Made by a program: the position numbers and the translations under genes
Notes under the pieces: model-generated
Databases searched by the model: none
What the model saw: only the letters and a program-made list of their open reading frames with translations
What the model was told of the DNA's origin: nothing
Part shown: piece after piece, positions 15,871 through 24,928 of the stretch
How the letters are laid out: the number at the start of each line of letters is the position of its first letter
How positions within the stretch are numbered: the first letter of the stretch is position 1
From: Streptomyces sp. NBC_01445
GTDB lineage: Bacteria; Actinomycetota; Actinomycetes; Streptomycetales; Streptomycetaceae
DNA: 64,000 bases
Direction of reading: 5' to 3'
NCBI RefSeq assembly: GCF_035918235.1
Contig: NZ_CP109485.1
Span: 3,782,001 to 3,846,000 of the forward strand

Positions 15871-17514
15871 ATGTCCGAGAGGACCGCGGAAGGCAGCACG
15901 GGGACGGCGCGGGAGAGAGGGCCGGCACCGGCCGGTGAGCGGCTCGCGGACTGGGCGGACGGCCGGCTCGGCCTGCACACCCTGTCCAGGAAGTACCTGC
16001 GCAAGGTCTTCCCGGACCACTGGTCGTTCCTGCTCGGCGAGGTCTGCCTCTACACGTTCGTGATCCTGGTCCTGACCGGGGTCTATCTCACCCTGTTCTT
16101 CCACCCGTCGATGAACGAGGTGGAGTACCACGGCAGTTACGTCCCCCTCAGCGGGATCCGGATGTCCGAGGCGTACGCCTCCACGCTCGACATCAGCTTC
16201 GACGTGCGGGGCGGACTGCTGATCCGGCAGATCCACCACTGGGCGGCGCTGATCTTCGTCGCCGCGATGCTCCTGCACATGATGCGGCACTTCTTCACGG
16301 GCTCGTTCCGCAAACCGCGCGAGCTGAACTGGGTGTTCGGCTGGACGCTGCTCCTGCTCGGCCTGTTCGAGGGCCTGCTGGGGTACTCGCTGCCGGACGA
16401 CCTGCTCTCCGGTACGGGCATGCGCTTCCTCGACGGGGCGATCCTGTCGGTGCCCGTCGTGGGGACGTATCTGTCGATGTTCCTGTTCGGCGGTGAGTTC
16501 CCGGGACACGACATCGTGGGGCGGTTCTACTCGGTGCACGTGCTGCTGTTCCCCGGCATCATGGCGGCGCTCGTGGTGACCCATCTGATCCTGGTCGTCT
16601 ACCACAAGCACACGCAGTTCCCGGGTCCGGGAAAGACCGAGCGGAACGTCGTGGGGGCACCGTTCTTCCCCGTGTACCTCGCCAAGGCCGGCGGCTTCTT
16701 CTTCCTGGTGTTCGGCGTCGTCGCGTTCCTCGCGGCCGTCGCGTCCATCAACCCCGTCTGGAACTACGGGCCTTACCGGGTCGACCAGGTGTCCACGGGG
16801 GCGCAGCCCGACTGGTATCTGGGGTTCGCGGAGGGGCTGCTGCGGGTGATGCCGGGGTGGGAGATCACGCTGTGGGGGCACACGCTGGCCCTGGGCGTGC
16901 TCGTCCCGCTGGTCGTCTTCCCCGCGGTGCTCGTCGTGATCGGTGTGTATCCGTATCTGGAGGCATGGGTCACGGGCGACCGGCGCGAGCACCATCTCCT
17001 GGACCGGCCGCGCAACCGGCCGGTGCGCACAGGGCTCGGGGTGGCCTGGCTGACGTTCTTCCTGGTGGCCCTGGTGGGCGGGGGCAACGATCTCTGGGCC
17101 ACCCGCTTCCATGTGTCGCTGAACGCGGTCACCTGGTTCGTGCGCGTCGCCCTCCTCGTAGGCCCGGTGATCACCTTCGTGATCACCCGGCGGATCTGCC
17201 TGGGACTGCAGCGCCGCGACCGTGAACTGGTGCTGCACGGAAGGGAGTCGGGCCGCATCAAACGCCTCCCGCACGGCGAGTACGTGGAGATCCACGAGCC
17301 GCTCGCCCAGGACCGGCTGCACATACTGACCGCCCACGAACAGCCCCCGGCCCTGGAGAGCGGGCCGGAGACCGACGTGAACGGCGTGCGGCGGCGCATA
17401 CCCCGGGCCGAGCGGCTCCGGGTGCGCCTCTCGCGCGGCCTCCACGGAGAGGGCGCGCAGGTGCCGAAGCCGACCGCGCGGGAGTACGAGGAGGCGCAGC
17501 GCGAGCACCGGTGA
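15871..17514 (+). CDS. Cytochrome b subunit of a bc-type complex (QcrB paralogue)
   Basis: A 547-residue membrane protein with about nine hydrophobic segments and the two haem-binding His pairs of cytochrome b (HHWAALIFVAAMLLHMMRHFF and HVLLFPGIMAALVVTHLILV). The quinol-site motif PEWY appears as QPDWYLGF. The C-terminal ~120 residues are charged and cytoplasmic. The main Streptomyces qcr operon has qcrC and qcrA beside qcrB and lies near cytochrome oxidase genes; none are here, so this is a stand-alone paralogue that may use a Rieske/cytochrome c partner encoded elsewhere or serve another electron route. The start ATG 15871 has AGGGGAGGAG upstream. Confidence 0.88.
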   Translation: MSERTAEGSTGTARERGPAPAGERLADWADGRLGLHTLSRKYLRKVFPDHWSFLLGEVCLYTFVILVLTGVYLTLFFHPSMNEVEYHGSYVPLSGIRMSEAYASTLDISFDVRGGLLIRQIHHWAALIFVAAMLLHMMRHFFTGSFRKPRELNWVFGWTLLLLGLFEGLLGYSLPDDLLSGTGMRFLDGAILSVPVVGTYLSMFLFGGEFPGHDIVGRFYSVHVLLFPGIMAALVVTHLILVVYHKHTQFPGPGKTERNVVGAPFFPVYLAKAGGFFFLVFGVVAFLAAVASINPVWNYGPYRVDQVSTGAQPDWYLGFAEGLLRVMPGWEITLWGHTLALGVLVPLVVFPAVLVVIGVYPYLEAWVTGDRREHHLLDRPRNRPVRTGLGVAWLTFFLVALVGGGNDLWATRFHVSLNAVTWFVRVALLVGPVITFVITRRICLGLQRRDRELVLHGRESGRIKRLPHGEYVEIHEPLAQDRLHILTAHEQPPALESGPETDVNGVRRRIPRAERLRVRLSRGLHGEGAQVPKPTAREYEEAQREHR

Positions 17515-17529
17515 GGCAGGCAGGTGGCG

Positions 17530-18405
17530 TCAGAACACCACGTCGGCCAGGCGGTCGACCTGGTGGGGGTCGGTGCCCCAGCAGTAGAGCATCACCTCGT
17601 CCGCGCCGATGTCCGCGAAGCCGGAGACGGCCTCGCGGATCTGCGCGGGAGCGGCGAGCATGCGCTCGGCCGATCCCGCGGCGCGCGGGTCGAAGCCGTA
17701 GTACGCGGTGATGGCGTCGCGGGCACGGGCGATCAGGTCGTCCGGGCCGAGCGCCACATTGACCTGGGCGACCAGGCGCGGGCGGCCGGGGCGGCCGTGC
17801 TCGTCCCAGAGCCGCTCCACATCGCGGAACATCGGGTCCATCCACTGCGGGGGCAGCGCGGCGCCGAGGAAGCCGTCGCCGAAGCGGGCCACGCGGGCGA
17901 GGGCCGCCGGTGCGAAGCCCCCGAAGAGGACCTCGGGGCCGCCGGGGGTGACGGGGGCCGGGCCGATCGGGCCGACGCCCCCGGCGTCGTCGTAAGGGTG
18001 GCCCGCCCAGGTGCGCCGCAGGGTCTCCATCTGCTGGTCGAGGCGGCGGCCGCGGTGGCGGATGTCGATGCCCGCGGCACGGCAGTCGTCCTCGCGTCCG
18101 CCGACGCCGATGCCGAGCGTGAAGCGGCCGCCGGACATCCGGTCGAGGGTCGCGGTCTGCTTGGCGAGCAGGGCGGTGCCGTGGTGCGGGGCGAGCAGGA
18201 CCTCGGTCTGGAGCCGGATGCGGGAGGTGGCTCCGGCGAGAGTGGCGAGGGTGATCAGGGGCTCGGGGTTGTCGTAGACGAGCCGGTCGAGGAGGCCGAG
18301 CGTGCAGAAGGGGGTCGCGTCGGCGCGGCGGGCCCAGTCGAGCAGGACGGCGGGGTCGTCGACGGGCAGGCCGAGGCCGATACGCGGGGTGGCTTCGGTA
18401 CGCAT
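17530..18405 (-). CDS. LLM-class F420-dependent oxidoreductase
   Basis: A 291-residue luciferase-like monooxygenase-fold protein (GLGLPVDDPAVLLDWARRAD at the start; SGGRFTLGIGVGGREDDCRAAG in the middle). Members of this class in actinobacteria use coenzyme F420 or FMN to reduce or oxidise small molecules; the substrate cannot be told. It converges on the cytochrome b gene with a 15-base gap. The ATG at 18405 has AAGGAG close upstream. Confidence 0.85.
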   Translation of the reverse strand: MRTEATPRIGLGLPVDDPAVLLDWARRADATPFCTLGLLDRLVYDNPEPLITLATLAGATSRIRLQTEVLLAPHHGTALLAKQTATLDRMSGGRFTLGIGVGGREDDCRAAGIDIRHRGRRLDQQMETLRRTWAGHPYDDAGGVGPIGPAPVTPGGPEVLFGGFAPAALARVARFGDGFLGAALPPQWMDPMFRDVERLWDEHGRPGRPRLVAQVNVALGPDDLIARARDAITAYYGFDPRAAGSAERMLAAPAQIREAVSGFADIGADEVMLYCWGTDPHQVDRLADVVF

Positions 18406-18593
18406 GGGGTGGAACTCCTTCGGAAGGGGGCAGGCGGAATCTCGCTGCCGCCCCTCCGGGACCGCGCACGGTGTGTACGTGCCGGCTTGCTTCCCGTCCG
18501 CGGCGTAATTCTGGGGAAGCGGTTCGTAAGAGTGCGGTCAGGCTAGCCGGGGCACCGGCCTTCGCGCCTCCCCTTTTTGGACCGGCACAGCGC

Positions 18594-19967
18594 TCAGAAG
18601 CCGCCGCCGAAGTCCCCGCCTCCCCCGAAGTCGCCTCCGCCGCCGAAGTCCCCGCCGCCTCCGAAGTCCCCGAAGTCGTTCGAGTCGAAGTCCGCCCCCG
18701 AGTAGTCCCCGCCGTCATATCCGGCTCCCGCGCCGAAGTCGCCGTATCCGGAGCCGTAGTCGGCCGCGTACGCGGGGCTCGCCATCATCGAGCCGAGCAC
18801 CGTGCCGAGGAGGAGCCCGGGCAGGATGCCGCCGCCGAAGTAGCCGCCCGCCCAGGGGCCGTAGGCCGGGCCCGCGTCGTAGTAGGGGCGGCGCTCGCCG
18901 TAACCCGTGTCGACCGTGCGGACCATGGGGTCGACGCCGTCCTTGAGCCGGGTCGCGTCGGCCGCGCAGACCGGGACCTCGCGCTCGGCGCCGGACGGGG
19001 GCGCCCACCGCGCGTCCGTCACGGACGGCCCGTGCCGCGGGTCGAAGAAGCAGGGCACCCGGCGCTCGGGCAGCGGCCTGCCCTCACGTCGCGCCGCCAG
19101 CATGGCCAGCGAGAACCGCCCGTCGTCCAGCGACTGGGTCACCCCGCGCACCTCCTCGGGGCGCTGGGCGGCGGCCATGAACTGTTTCGCCTTCTCGTAC
19201 GAGTCGAGCGCCCGCTCGTAGTCGGCGCGCATCGCGTCGTCGGCGCCTGGCTCGGCGGGGTGGAAGTCGAGCCGGTCCAGCTCCTCGCCGAACGCCGTGA
19301 TGTCCTCGTCGACGACCACGCGGAGCTGCTCCAGGGCAGCCCGCTGCTCGTCCTCGCGCTGCTTGCGCCGCCTGCGGGACACGGCGTACGCGGCGGCGCC
19401 GCCCGCGACGACGACCGCGCCGATGCCGATCAGGGCCCCGACCGGTGCGCCGCTGTCACCGCCGCCGCCCGCACCCCACGCGGAGGGCGCGGAGCCGCTC
19501 GCGTTGCGGACGGCCGTGTCGACGAAGTCGTTGAGCTGCGTGGTGACGTTCTCGCCCTGGACGCTGGTCGTCAGATTCTTGACCGCGTCCTGGGACATGA
19601 CCCGGCTGTCGGCCCTGGCGTCGAACTTCTGGCCGAGGCGGACCGCGTAGACGCCGGTGATGCCGGTCTTGGTGCGCAGGTCGGTGAAGAGGTCCTGGGT
19701 GGGGAAGTTCGCGGGCAGCACCGCCACCATGACGGGCTTGTCCGCGTCCTTGATCTTCTTGGTGAGGGCGTCGGCGTCCCCGGCGGACAGCTGCGCGGAG
19801 GCGGCCGGGTCGACGTACACAGGGCTCTTCTTGAGGGCGTCGGCCACGGTCGAGACGTCGGAGGCAGCCGCCTGGGCCCCCGGTGTCACCGCCGTCATGG
19901 CACCCAGGGCGAGGAGTGAACCGGACAGGACGGATATCAGGCGCGATGCCCGACGGGTGGGCCTCAT
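18594..19967 (-). CDS. Exported membrane-anchored TPM-like protein with Gly-rich tail
   Basis: A 457-residue protein. A signal peptide (about residues 1-33) is followed by an extracytoplasmic domain of about 140 residues, a membrane segment near 175-197 (GALIGIGAVVVAGGAAAYAV), an Arg/Lys stop-transfer patch and a cytoplasmic region with charged helices. It ends in four tandem DFGGGG-type repeats. The architecture resembles TPM-domain proteins, which often end in such Gly-rich tails; the function is unknown. The tail is encoded by 15-bp DNA repeats at 18598-18670. It stands alone on the minus strand; 18406-18593 on its 3' side shows no gene. Confidence 0.75.
   Translation of the reverse strand: MRPTRRASRLISVLSGSLLALGAMTAVTPGAQAAASDVSTVADALKKSPVYVDPAASAQLSAGDADALTKKIKDADKPVMVAVLPANFPTQDLFTDLRTKTGITGVYAVRLGQKFDARADSRVMSQDAVKNLTTSVQGENVTTQLNDFVDTAVRNASGSAPSAWGAGGGGDSGAPVGALIGIGAVVVAGGAAAYAVSRRRRKQREDEQRAALEQLRVVVDEDITAFGEELDRLDFHPAEPGADDAMRADYERALDSYEKAKQFMAAAQRPEEVRGVTQSLDDGRFSLAMLAARREGRPLPERRVPCFFDPRHGPSVTDARWAPPSGAEREVPVCAADATRLKDGVDPMVRTVDTGYGERRPYYDAGPAYGPWAGGYFGGGILPGLLLGTVLGSMMASPAYAADYGSGYGDFGAGAGYDGGDYSGADFDSNDFGDFGGGGDFGGGGDFGGGGDFGGGF
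18598..18670. repeat. Tandem 15-bp repeats encoding DFGGG units
   Basis: The sequence repeats a CCGAAGTC-CCGCC-type unit about four times, with variation between CCTCC and CCGCC. It encodes the Gly-rich C-terminus of the TPM-like protein and could change copy number by slippage. Confidence 0.7.
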
Positions 19968-20013
19968 ACCTCGACGCTAACCCAGGAGGGGCCCGGATGC
20001 CGTGTGTACCGCA

Positions 20014-20050
20014 AGGAGGGGCCCACCGCACTCGGTGGTGAGCCCCTCCT
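20014..20050 (-). terminator. Terminator after the GH3 gene
   Basis: AGGAGGGGC, then ACCG, pairs with CGGT and GCCCCTCCT in a long interrupted stem 10 bases beyond the GH3 stop. It lacks a U-run. Confidence 0.55.
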
Positions 20051-20059
20051 CGCGCCGTC

Positions 20060-23000
20060 TCACGCGGCGCGGTACGCCTCGGTCAGCTTCGCGACCGCGT
20101 CCGCGTAGCGCCCGGACAGGAGCAGGTGGTCGGCGTCGGCGAACGGCTTGGCCACCGCCGGCGTGATGTCCTGTCCCACCTTCTGCTGGACGAGCAGCCG
20201 CGCCCTGCCCACGACCGCCCGGCCCGCCTCGGCCGACCCGGCCTTCTGCGCCGCGGCGGCCGCCAGGGCGAGGGCCTTGAGGGTGAGCGTGCCGCCGCCC
20301 GGCGGGGTGCGCAGCGTCGTCAGGCCCCAGCCGAAGGGGAACTGCGGGTCGTACGCCGTGTCCCCGACGTTGATCGGCAGCTGGGCCTCCGACTTCGGCC
20401 AGGTCACAGGCAGCTGCCCGGTGAACGGCTTGGCCCCGTACAGGACGTCCGCGACGCCGTCGCCCTCCGTGCCGGGCAGCCAGGACGCGACGAGCGCGTC
20501 GATGTCGCCCAGCCGGTCGCCGATGAGCTGCGGGCGCCCGGAGACGATGAGCACGGCGCACTTCATGGCGCCGCACACCTTGTCCACGGCTGCCTGGTCG
20601 GCGGCCGTGAGCCCCAGGTCGTTGCCGTTGCCGACGTCGCCGATGCCTTCCGCGTACGGGGTCTCGCCGACCACGACGACGCCCACGTCATAGCCGGCCG
20701 TGGGCGCGGAGGCGTCCTTGGAGTAGCTGATGGTGGCGCCGGGTGCGGCCTTCTTCATGCCCTCCAGGACGGTCGTCCCGTCGGTGATCTTTCCGGACGA
20801 GCCCTGCCAGGTGACGGTCCAGCCGCCGGTCTGGTTGCCGATGTCGTCGGCGTTGGACCCGGCGACGTACACCTTCTGGCTCTTCTTGAGGGGGAGCACG
20901 CCGCCCGCGTTCTTCAGGAGGACCTGGGACTCGGCGGCGGCGGTGCGGGCGACGGCGCGGTGTCCGGCGGAGCCGATGGCGGCGGCCCCGCTCGTGTCGG
21001 CATACGGCTTCTCGAAGAGGCCCAGCTTGAACTTCTGGGTCAGGATGCGCGAGACGGCGTCGTCGATCCGCGGCTCGCTGATCCGGCCCGCCTTCACCTC
21101 GTCGATCAGGGTCGTGCGGAAGTCCTTGTACGCGGACGGGACCATGATCATGTCGAGGCCGGCGTTGACCGACGTACGGACGTCGGACGCGTAGTCGCCG
21201 GGGAGCTGGTCGATGGCCTGCCAGTCGCTGATGACGAAGCCGTCGAAGCCCATGCGGTCCTTCAGGACTCCGTTGATCATGGCGGCGTCGGCGTGCATCT
21301 TCACCGGGCCCTCGTCGTCGCCGATGATGTCGAGCGACGAGTACGAGGGCATGACCGTGCCGACCCCGCGGTCCACGGCCGCCTGGAACGGCGCGAGGTG
21401 CACCGCCTCCAGCTCCTGCCGCGTGACCTTCGTGACGCCCTGGTCGATGGTGTACGAGCCGGTGGTCGACGAGCCGTACTCCGTGCCGCCGTCGCCCACG
21501 AAGTGCTTGGCGGTGGCGAGGACCTTGTCGTCCCGGTCGAGATCCTTGCCGCTGCGTGCCCCTTGGAGCCCCTGGACGACGGTCTCCATCTGCTTCACGA
21601 GAGCGGGGTCCTCGCCGAAGGACTCGTACGACCTGCCCCAGCGTTCGTCACGGGAGACGCACAGGCAGGGCGCGAAGTCCCAGGGGATGCCGGTGGCGCG
21701 GACCTCGGCGGCCGTGACCGCGCCCGCCTTCTCGGCCGTCCCCGGGTCGCGGGTCGCGCCGATGCCGATGTTGTGCGGCAGGACCGTGGCGCCGACGAGG
21801 TTGTTGTGGCCGTGCACCGCGTCCACGCCGTAGATCAGCGGGATCTGGAACCGCGTCGCCTGCGCCCGGAGCTGGAATCCGTCGATCATCTTCGCCCAGG
21901 CCGCGGCGGTGTTCGGCGTCGGTGTCGAGCCGCCGCCGGAGAGCAGCGAGCCGAGGTCGTACGCGGCGATGTCGCCACCCGTGCCGACCGCGTTGCGCTC
22001 GGCCTGCGTCATCTGGCCGGCCTTCTCCTCCAGGGACATCCGGGAGAGCAGGTCGGCGACGCGCCGCTTCACCGGGAGCTTGGTGTCGAGGTAGGGCAGC
22101 CCGTGGGCGTCGATCACCACCTGCGGGGTCTCGGCGGGCGCCTTCGCGCCGGTGACCGTCAGCTTCAGGGGGATCGTCTCGGCGGACTCGGCCGCCTTGT
22201 CCTTGAGGGTCGGTACGGACACGGTGTGCGCGGCGCCCGAAGCGGTGCCTGCCGGAAAGGTGAACTCACCCTTGACCGGCGTGTAGTCCGTGCCCGCGCC
22301 GGCGCTGCCGCCCGCGCTCTCGTACGCGACGGTGACCGGCTCGGCGAGCGGGGCGGAGCCGGTGGTGGCGACCGAGATCGGCACGGCGGCCGTGCCGCCC
22401 TCCTTCACCGGGTAGACGGCGGCACCCGTCAGGACCTTCGTGGTCAGGGCGGGGTCGGCCTTGCCGTACAGCTCGACGCCGTCCATGGCGAAGGTGCCGG
22501 GCGTGCCGGTCGGCAGCGTGAGCGCGTAGCCCCACATCTCGGTGAGGCCGAGGTTCTGGTCGATGCCGCCGACGGGCTGGTAGTCGGTGCGGTACGTGAA
22601 GTCGGTGAAGGGGATCTCGACCTGGTGCCAGCCGGTCCACTCGTCGGTGAAGGAGGTCGTCCACAGCTCGGACGCCTCGCCGTTCGAACCGCCGTCCTTG
22701 ATCTCGAAGTTGACCCGCTTGCCGCTGTTCTTCCCGTCCCACCAGAAGCGGATGCCCTTGTGCGCGGACCAGTCGTGGCCCGGCTCGTTCGCGGCGAAGT
22801 CGTGAGTGAAGCCGCCGTAGCCGCTGATGTCGTACGTCCCGGAGAGGACCTTGTCGCCTTCGGGGGCGTCGCCCCGCGCCGCGAGTTCCAGCTTGGGCGG
22901 GTCGTCGCTGTCGCCGCCCCACGTGAAGATGCCCTCCGCGGGCTGGGACGCGAAGGGGACCTCGCCCTCGAAGCGGTCGACGGGCACCGGCGGCGGTTCC

Positions 23001-23086
23001 TCGGCGCCGGTCGCCGCGCCCGCCGAGGCGACCGGGAGCAGCCCCGTGAGCAGGGCTGCGGAGACGAGCAGGGCGGTTCTTCGCAT
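20060..23086 (-). CDS. Secreted GH3 beta-glucosidase/exoglucanase with N-terminal binding domain
   Basis: A 1008-residue exported enzyme. A signal peptide (MRRTALLVSAALLTG..., to about 26) is followed by a carbohydrate-binding beta-sandwich of about 170 residues (FEGEVPF to MDGVELYG), a Calx-beta/Ig-like segment, and the two GH3 domains. The GH3 nucleophile is Asp621 in VISDWQAID; KHFVGDGG is the usual substrate-binding element. It probably removes glucose from the ends of beta-glucans. It is transcribed away from the GH30 gene at 23366, and a 21-bp palindrome lies between them. ATG 23086 has GAAGGGAAG upstream; an ATG at 23158 would precede the signal peptide and overlap the palindrome region. 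Confidence 0.9.
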   Translation of the reverse strand: MRRTALLVSAALLTGLLPVASAGAATGAEEPPPVPVDRFEGEVPFASQPAEGIFTWGGDSDDPPKLELAARGDAPEGDKVLSGTYDISGYGGFTHDFAANEPGHDWSAHKGIRFWWDGKNSGKRVNFEIKDGGSNGEASELWTTSFTDEWTGWHQVEIPFTDFTYRTDYQPVGGIDQNLGLTEMWGYALTLPTGTPGTFAMDGVELYGKADPALTTKVLTGAAVYPVKEGGTAAVPISVATTGSAPLAEPVTVAYESAGGSAGAGTDYTPVKGEFTFPAGTASGAAHTVSVPTLKDKAAESAETIPLKLTVTGAKAPAETPQVVIDAHGLPYLDTKLPVKRRVADLLSRMSLEEKAGQMTQAERNAVGTGGDIAAYDLGSLLSGGGSTPTPNTAAAWAKMIDGFQLRAQATRFQIPLIYGVDAVHGHNNLVGATVLPHNIGIGATRDPGTAEKAGAVTAAEVRATGIPWDFAPCLCVSRDERWGRSYESFGEDPALVKQMETVVQGLQGARSGKDLDRDDKVLATAKHFVGDGGTEYGSSTTGSYTIDQGVTKVTRQELEAVHLAPFQAAVDRGVGTVMPSYSSLDIIGDDEGPVKMHADAAMINGVLKDRMGFDGFVISDWQAIDQLPGDYASDVRTSVNAGLDMIMVPSAYKDFRTTLIDEVKAGRISEPRIDDAVSRILTQKFKLGLFEKPYADTSGAAAIGSAGHRAVARTAAAESQVLLKNAGGVLPLKKSQKVYVAGSNADDIGNQTGGWTVTWQGSSGKITDGTTVLEGMKKAAPGATISYSKDASAPTAGYDVGVVVVGETPYAEGIGDVGNGNDLGLTAADQAAVDKVCGAMKCAVLIVSGRPQLIGDRLGDIDALVASWLPGTEGDGVADVLYGAKPFTGQLPVTWPKSEAQLPINVGDTAYDPQFPFGWGLTTLRTPPGGGTLTLKALALAAAAAQKAGSAEAGRAVVGRARLLVQQKVGQDITPAVAKPFADADHLLLSGRYADAVAKLTEAYRAA

Positions 23087-23161
23087 GGACTTCCCTTCGG
23101 CCGGTTCGGGTACGCGCCGCAACCTCTGGGGGTGACGGGAGTCCCTGGTGAAGCTCAAGAC

Positions 23162-23182
23162 TTAGCTCACGCCGTGAGTTAA
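23162..23182. promoter_or_regulatory. 21-bp palindromic operator candidate between GH3 and GH30
   Basis: TTAGCTCACG (23162-23171), a central C and CGTGAGTTAA (23173-23182) form a palindrome with one mismatched pair. It lies 76 bases upstream of the GH3 start and 184 bases upstream of the GH30 start, so one repressor could control both. The type resembles LacI or GntR operators. Confidence 0.55.
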
Positions 23183-23365
23183 CTGGCGCCCCGTGAACCC
23201 GTCAAGACTTCACGTCAGAACCGGTGCACAGCCAATTCCCGCCGCGTTACTGGGCAGTTGAGCATTCAGTTTCTGAACGCGCGCCCCCTTGACTCCCGTT
23301 CGCAGCCGTCATTTACTCACGCCTCGCACGCCCCATCTCCTCACCCCCACGAAGGGCGGCGCACC

Positions 23366-24847
23366 ATGAGAACCCCCAGAAGAGTCCGTTCGGGTCCGCG
23401 CCGGGCGGCCCGTCTGCTCGCCGCAGGGCTGCTCACGACCGCGGGCCTGACCGGGCTCGTGGCCTCCCCCGCGCAGGCCGCGGGCGAGCCGGTCACGGCC
23501 TGGCTCACGACCACGGACGACGCCGGCGGACGCCATGTCGTCCGCGGCCTCGAACAGCAGGCTCCGTTCTCCTTCCAGGCGGGCACCGGCGGCGGTGGCG
23601 AGAACATCACCGTCGACGACAACACCCGCTACCAGACCTTCACCGGCGGCGGCGCCTCGTTCACGGACACCGCGGCCTGGCTGATGAACAGCAGCGGAGC
23701 CCTGTCACCGGCCACGCGCGACGCCACGATGCGCAAGCTCTTCTCCCCCACCGACGGCATCGGCCTGTCGTTCCTGCGCAACCCGATGGGCGGCTCCGAC
23801 CTGGCCCGTTTCGGCTACACGTTCGACGACGTGCCCGCCGGACAGACCGATCCCGACCTCTCCGAGTTCTCCGTCGCCCACGACCTCGCGGACGTCCTGC
23901 CCCTCACGAAGCAGGCCCGTCAGCTCAACCCGAACGTCACCGTGATGGCCTCCCCGTGGACCGCGCCGGCCTGGATGAAGGACAGCGGACAGCTCAACGG
24001 CGGCTGGCTGAAAGCGGAGGACTACGGCACCTACGCCTCGTACTTCGTGAAGTACCTCCAGGCGTACCGGGACCAGGGCGTCCCGGTCGACTACGTCAGC
24101 GCACAGAACGAGCCGACGTGCTGCGGTGGTTACCCCTCGATGAGCTGGAACGCCTCGGGGCTCGCCTACTTCACCAAGAGCGAGCTGCTGCCGAAGCTTG
24201 CCGCGGCCGGCCTGAACACCAAGGTCCTCGCGCACGACTGGAACTGGGACACGTACGACGGGTACGCGGCGCAGACCGTGGACGACGCGGCGGTGCGCTC
24301 ACACCCGAACTTCGGCGGCATCGCGTGGCACGGCTACGGCGGCGACGTCGCCAAGCAGAGCAGCATCCATGACCGCTACCCCCAGCTCGACGCCTTCGGG
24401 ACCGAGCACTCAGGCGGCACGTGGATCGCCGACCAGCAGCGCGAGGACATGCTCAACATCGTCGACTACACCCGCAACTGGGCGAAGTCGGTGACCAAGT
24501 GGTCGCTCGCCGTGGACCAGAACATGGGCCCGCACAACGGCGGCTGCGGCACCTGCACGGGGCTCGTGACCGTGCACAACGGTGACGGGCGCAGCGGACA
24601 GGTCGACTACACCGTCGAGTACTACACGATGGGCCATCTGACGAAGTTCGTCCGGCCCGGCGCCCAGCGCATCGCGTCGACCGGCAGCTCGGCCGTGCCG
24701 AACGTCGCCTGGCGCAACCCGGACGGCTCGAAGGCGCTCATCGCGTACAACGGCGGCACGTCCGCGAAGACGGTGACCGTCAACTGGGGCGGGCAGCACG
24801 CCACTTACTCGCTGCCCGCGAAGACGTCGGCGACGTTCACCTGGTAG
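23366..24847 (+). CDS. Secreted GH30 glycosidase (endo-beta-1,6-glucanase type)
   Basis: A 493-residue exported enzyme with a long Arg-rich signal peptide ending near SPAQA (residue 36). The GH30 barrel carries the acid/base Glu249 in SAQNEPTCC and the nucleophile Glu347 in GTEHSGG, and a C-terminal beta-sandwich follows. Sequence around FTGGGASFTDTAAWLM and FLRNPMGGSDL fits the group with glucosylceramidase-like and beta-1,6-glucanase members. Paired with a GH3 exoglucosidase, hydrolysis of fungal-wall beta-1,6-glucan is the likely role. ATG 23366 has GAAGG about 10 bases upstream; an in-frame start at 23258 would put 36 residues ahead of the signal peptide. Confidence 0.88.
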   Translation: MRTPRRVRSGPRRAARLLAAGLLTTAGLTGLVASPAQAAGEPVTAWLTTTDDAGGRHVVRGLEQQAPFSFQAGTGGGGENITVDDNTRYQTFTGGGASFTDTAAWLMNSSGALSPATRDATMRKLFSPTDGIGLSFLRNPMGGSDLARFGYTFDDVPAGQTDPDLSEFSVAHDLADVLPLTKQARQLNPNVTVMASPWTAPAWMKDSGQLNGGWLKAEDYGTYASYFVKYLQAYRDQGVPVDYVSAQNEPTCCGGYPSMSWNASGLAYFTKSELLPKLAAAGLNTKVLAHDWNWDTYDGYAAQTVDDAAVRSHPNFGGIAWHGYGGDVAKQSSIHDRYPQLDAFGTEHSGGTWIADQQREDMLNIVDYTRNWAKSVTKWSLAVDQNMGPHNGGCGTCTGLVTVHNGDGRSGQVDYTVEYYTMGHLTKFVRPGAQRIASTGSSAVPNVAWRNPDGSKALIAYNGGTSAKTVTVNWGGQHATYSLPAKTSATFTW

Positions 24848-24880
24848 CAGACGTTCCGCCTGGCAGCAGAGCGACAGAAA

Positions 24881-24911
24881 GCCGGAGGGGCCGGTCCGCG
24901 GCCCCTCCGGC
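24881..24911. terminator. Bidirectional terminator between GH30 and cimA
   Basis: A perfect 12-bp stem (GCCGGAGGGGCC and GGCCCCTCCGGC, 7-base loop) lies between the convergent GH30 and cimA genes. Confidence 0.75.
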
Positions 24912-24928
24912 GTCTGCGCATGTGCCGC

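Noticed and set aside
7600..24847. A polysaccharide-utilisation locus joining PL8, GH101, GH3 and GH30
   Set aside because: The genes are interrupted by unrelated genes (YceI, cytochrome b, oxidoreductase), lie on both strands, and are split by terminators; no shared transporter or regulator is present.
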